NCBI GenBank assembly: GCA_947565475.1
Contig: CANOGI010000087.1
Location: forward strand, 1 to 8,358
Direction: 5' to 3'
DNA from: an uncultured Eubacteriaceae bacterium
GTDB taxonomy: Bacteria; Bacillota; Clostridia; Lachnospirales; CAG-274
Length of the DNA stretch: 8,358 nucleotides
Every line of letters starts with the position of its first letter. Position 1 is the stretch's first letter. Below the pieces are notes generated by a model. It saw only the letters and a list, made by a program, of their open reading frames with translations. It ran no database searches and had not been told where the DNA came from. Below are positions 6,797 through 8,358 of the stretch, in pieces. A program made the position numbers and the translations under genes.

Positions 6797-6827
6797 AGTA
6801 TATACCTTATCCTAAGGGTAGAGTCAA
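6797..6827 (-). promoter_or_regulatory. MerR-type promoter and operator of the MerR gene
   Basis: On the minus strand: TTGACT (6827-6822), a 19-base spacer (6821-6803), then TATACT (6802-6797). A 19-base spacer is the hallmark of promoters activated by MerR proteins, which untwist the DNA to realign the boxes. The spacer holds a dyad, TACCCTTA and TAAGGTA around GGA on the minus strand (plus strand 6803-6820), centred between the boxes as in MerR operators. The predicted start is near 6790. Confidence 0.8.
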
Positions 6828-7008
6828 TAGTAAAAATACTAATTTCATAAAATTATATTAACACCTCAAAACGCCACGGTTAAAAATACCTTAATATCTA
6901 AAGCGTTTTATACATCATATAAGCTTTTCAAAAGTAATTTTATTTTTAAATAATTTTAACAATAAACACAGAATTCTAAAACAGCCTCCACTCAAAATAA
7001 AGACTATT

Positions 7009-7033
7009 AGTATTTGTGTTTTTTTTAAATACT
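7009..7033. repeat. Inverted repeat with T-rich loop in the spacer upstream of MerR
   Basis: AGTATTT (7009-7015) and AAATACT (7027-7033) pair perfectly around an 11-base loop that is mostly T. It has no GC-rich stem and is unlikely to be a terminator. The rest of 6828-7091 holds a distant AAAACGC/GCGTTTT pair (6868-6874 and 6903-6909) and no gene that I can support. Confidence 0.25.
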
Positions 7034-7051
7034 TTAAACTAACAGCGAATA

Positions 7052-7074
7052 ATTGCGCCTTTGTATTAGGCTGG
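7052..7074. repeat. Degenerate repeat, copy 2
   Basis: ATTGCGCCTTTGTATT directly followed by AGGCTGG, matching 5642-5670 apart from one extra G and the missing seven-base insert. It lies just beyond the terminator of the gene that enters from the right. Confidence 0.45.
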
Positions 7075-7091
7075 AACTTGTACTCCTATTG

Positions 7092-7135
7092 AATAAAAGA
7101 GGAAATCCCCCATCCCCAAAAAGTGGGGGATTTCC
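7092..7135 (-). terminator. Intrinsic terminator of the pRiA4b-like gene
   Basis: A perfect 12-base stem, GGAAATCCCCCA (7101-7112) with TGGGGGATTTCC (7124-7135), 11-base loop. On the minus strand it is followed by TCTTTTATT, a U-rich tail. It begins a few bases after the stop codon at 7140. The plus-strand side has no T run, so it works in one direction. Confidence 0.9.
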
Positions 7136-7139
7136 TAAG

Positions 7140-8358
7140 CTAAAATTCTATATTAGCATCCATCATTTTCGCGAAGCTGCTCATTCTCACAACTCTTGGA
7201 TGACTGTAATTTTTACTTCTTTCCTTAATCTTGACACACTCAATCTCAAGAAAAATATCAATAGGCAGGTCGACCGCAAACTCTATATTGGGCTTTAGAG
7301 AATTACGATATATAATTTTCTGTTTTGGTTTAAGATTCAAATCAGATAATTTTGTTGTCTCTGTTCTTTTGTCAGTTCTCCGGCCTTTAGCTTTTGGGGT
7401 ATATTCCGAAAAAGGATTTCTGTCCTCATCGGTAAAAAAACTATATTCCCCAAAAGGATATAAATTCATCGCCTTGCATATCTCAAAATGGAATATATTA
7501 AGATTTGTGTTAGAATCTATTTCAATAACTTTCCAAAATTCTTTTGTATCCTCAAATTTAACTTTCATTTCATAAATTTCGGAGTTTTCCTGAAAGTCAT
7601 TTGACATCTCAGTTAAACTTTTATCCTGTGTTCCCAAAATAATCGTGTCAATTATCATACCTATAGGATATTTTTTAAAAATCCTGTCGTATTCATCTGG
7701 CTCCCTCTCAATCTCAAAATATTCACAGGCGAGAGGAGTAGTTCGATATTTGGAGCATGGATAATAAATTGATGATGAAAACTCAAATCCGCATACTTTA
7801 CTTTCGTCAATAATACCGTTTAATTTCTCATTAAAATCATAAGTATAAAAATAAATAGGCATAATAAATTTAAAATAATCGCCAAAAGGGATAATAAACC
7901 ATTTGTCAATTAAAATCCTAAGAAAATAAGCGCTTGATAAAACGGCGTCCGCGAATTCCCCTATCTCGCCATTCTCATACTCCTCCTCATATTGCCATAT
8001 GTCCTCAATATCGACGCCTACAAGTCCATATATCTCCTTAAAAATTTCCTCCACGTAAATCGGCTCTTTTATAATCTTCTCAATATACTCAGGATAAAAA
8101 AAACGTTGCTCATCAGGAAAAAACTCGTTTATCTTGTCACATGAAAGTTTAACAGCGGCGTCAAAAACTTTTCGCAGACATTGGCTTTTATCATTATCCT
8201 CAAAAAATCCGGGATATTCTCTGCCTATAGTATAAACTTCGGAATAAATAGACGGCATTTTTTTAAATATTTTAAGACTGGTGCCCAAATATAAAAGATA
8301 CTCAAGATAAAATTTATCGTCAATACTTATTGAGTTTAAAACCTTTTCTATATCCCCA
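7140..8358 (-). CDS. pRiA4b ORF-3-like domain protein of unknown function (N-terminus outside window)
   Basis: A soluble protein of unknown function; 405 residues are visible. A TTG at 8288 is an in-frame start candidate, but the frame stays open without a stop to the window edge and the encoded sequence (EKVLNSISIDDKFYLEYLLYL) continues naturally into the rest, so the true start lies beyond 8358. The first 240 or so residues are acidic and mostly helical, with no domain I recognise and no signal peptide visible. Residues about 261-378 resemble the pRiA4b ORF-3-like domain (also seen in the IS1096 TnpR passenger protein): YEMKVKFEDTKEFWKVIEI, then NLNIFHFEICKAMNL. The family's usual DFGD-W motif is not recognisable near the end, so this copy is divergent. 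The last 30 or so residues are basic. It ends TAG just before a strong terminator. Role and partners cannot be inferred from this window. Confidence 0.7.
   Translation of the reverse strand, partial: GDIEKVLNSISIDDKFYLEYLLYLGTSLKIFKKMPSIYSEVYTIGREYPGFFEDNDKSQCLRKVFDAAVKLSCDKINEFFPDEQRFFYPEYIEKIIKEPIYVEEIFKEIYGLVGVDIEDIWQYEEEYENGEIGEFADAVLSSAYFLRILIDKWFIIPFGDYFKFIMPIYFYTYDFNEKLNGIIDESKVCGFEFSSSIYYPCSKYRTTPLACEYFEIEREPDEYDRIFKKYPIGMIIDTIILGTQDKSLTEMSNDFQENSEIYEMKVKFEDTKEFWKVIEIDSNTNLNIFHFEICKAMNLYPFGEYSFFTDEDRNPFSEYTPKAKGRRTDKRTETTKLSDLNLKPKQKIIYRNSLKPNIEFAVDLPIDIFLEIECVKIKERSKNYSHPRVVRMSSFAKMMDANIEF

Noticed and set aside
6868..6909. Inverted repeat AAAACGC ... GCGTTTT
   Set aside because: Arms are only seven bases with a 28-base loop, and the flanks do not pair; likely chance.
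7101..7135. Hairpin considered as an IS end or a CRISPR-like repeat
   Set aside because: It is single-copy in the window, starts just after a stop codon and has a U-rich tail, so a terminator explains it fully.
8286..8288. TTG at 8288 as the start of the pRiA4b-like gene
   Set aside because: The frame is open to the window edge and the upstream residues look like genuine protein; no ribosome binding site stands before the TTG.

Overview
The window looks like the chromosome of an AT-rich, low-GC Gram-positive bacterium, most likely a member of the Clostridia. The pointers are strong GGAGG-type ribosome binding sites, near-consensus TTGACA/TATAAT promoters, A/T-ending codons, tRNAs without an encoded CCA end, and the family mix (AraC regulator with an ABC exporter, GyrI-domain MerR regulator). 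No genus can be named from the sequence alone.

Layout. 12-1328 (+) is the C-terminal part of a P-type cation-transporting ATPase. Its N-terminal part is missing, and the remaining reading frame appears shifted near the left window edge. 1351-1986 (+) is endonuclease III (nth), 22 bases downstream and probably co-transcribed. A two-way terminator (2037-2080) separates it from a convergent AraC-family regulator (2101-2934, -). That regulator is divergent from a half-size ABC exporter (3170-4951, +). The shared 235-base intergenic region holds a near-perfect promoter for the regulator but only a weak one for the exporter, which suggests the exporter needs an activator.

5028-5506 is a small tRNA locus: tRNA-Leu(UAG) on + and tRNA-Pro(GGG) on -, facing each other, each with its own TTGACA-N17 extended -10 promoter and its own terminator. 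5507-5933 has no convincing gene. It carries a short perfect hairpin and what may be the worn right end of an IS200/IS605-type element. 5934-6740 (-) is a MerR-family regulator with a GyrI-like effector domain. Its promoter has the 19-base spacer and dyad typical of MerR control, so it is probably autoregulated, but no target gene lies beside it. A degenerate repeat flanks the IS-like/MerR stretch (5642-5670 and 7052-7074). 7140-8358 (-) is a protein of unknown function with a divergent pRiA4b ORF-3-like C-terminal domain. It runs off the right edge and ends at a strong hairpin terminator.

No clearly new multi-gene system is visible. The items most worth a second look are the disrupted ATPase, the IS-like relic next to an orphan MerR gene, and the open-ended pRiA4b-like protein.
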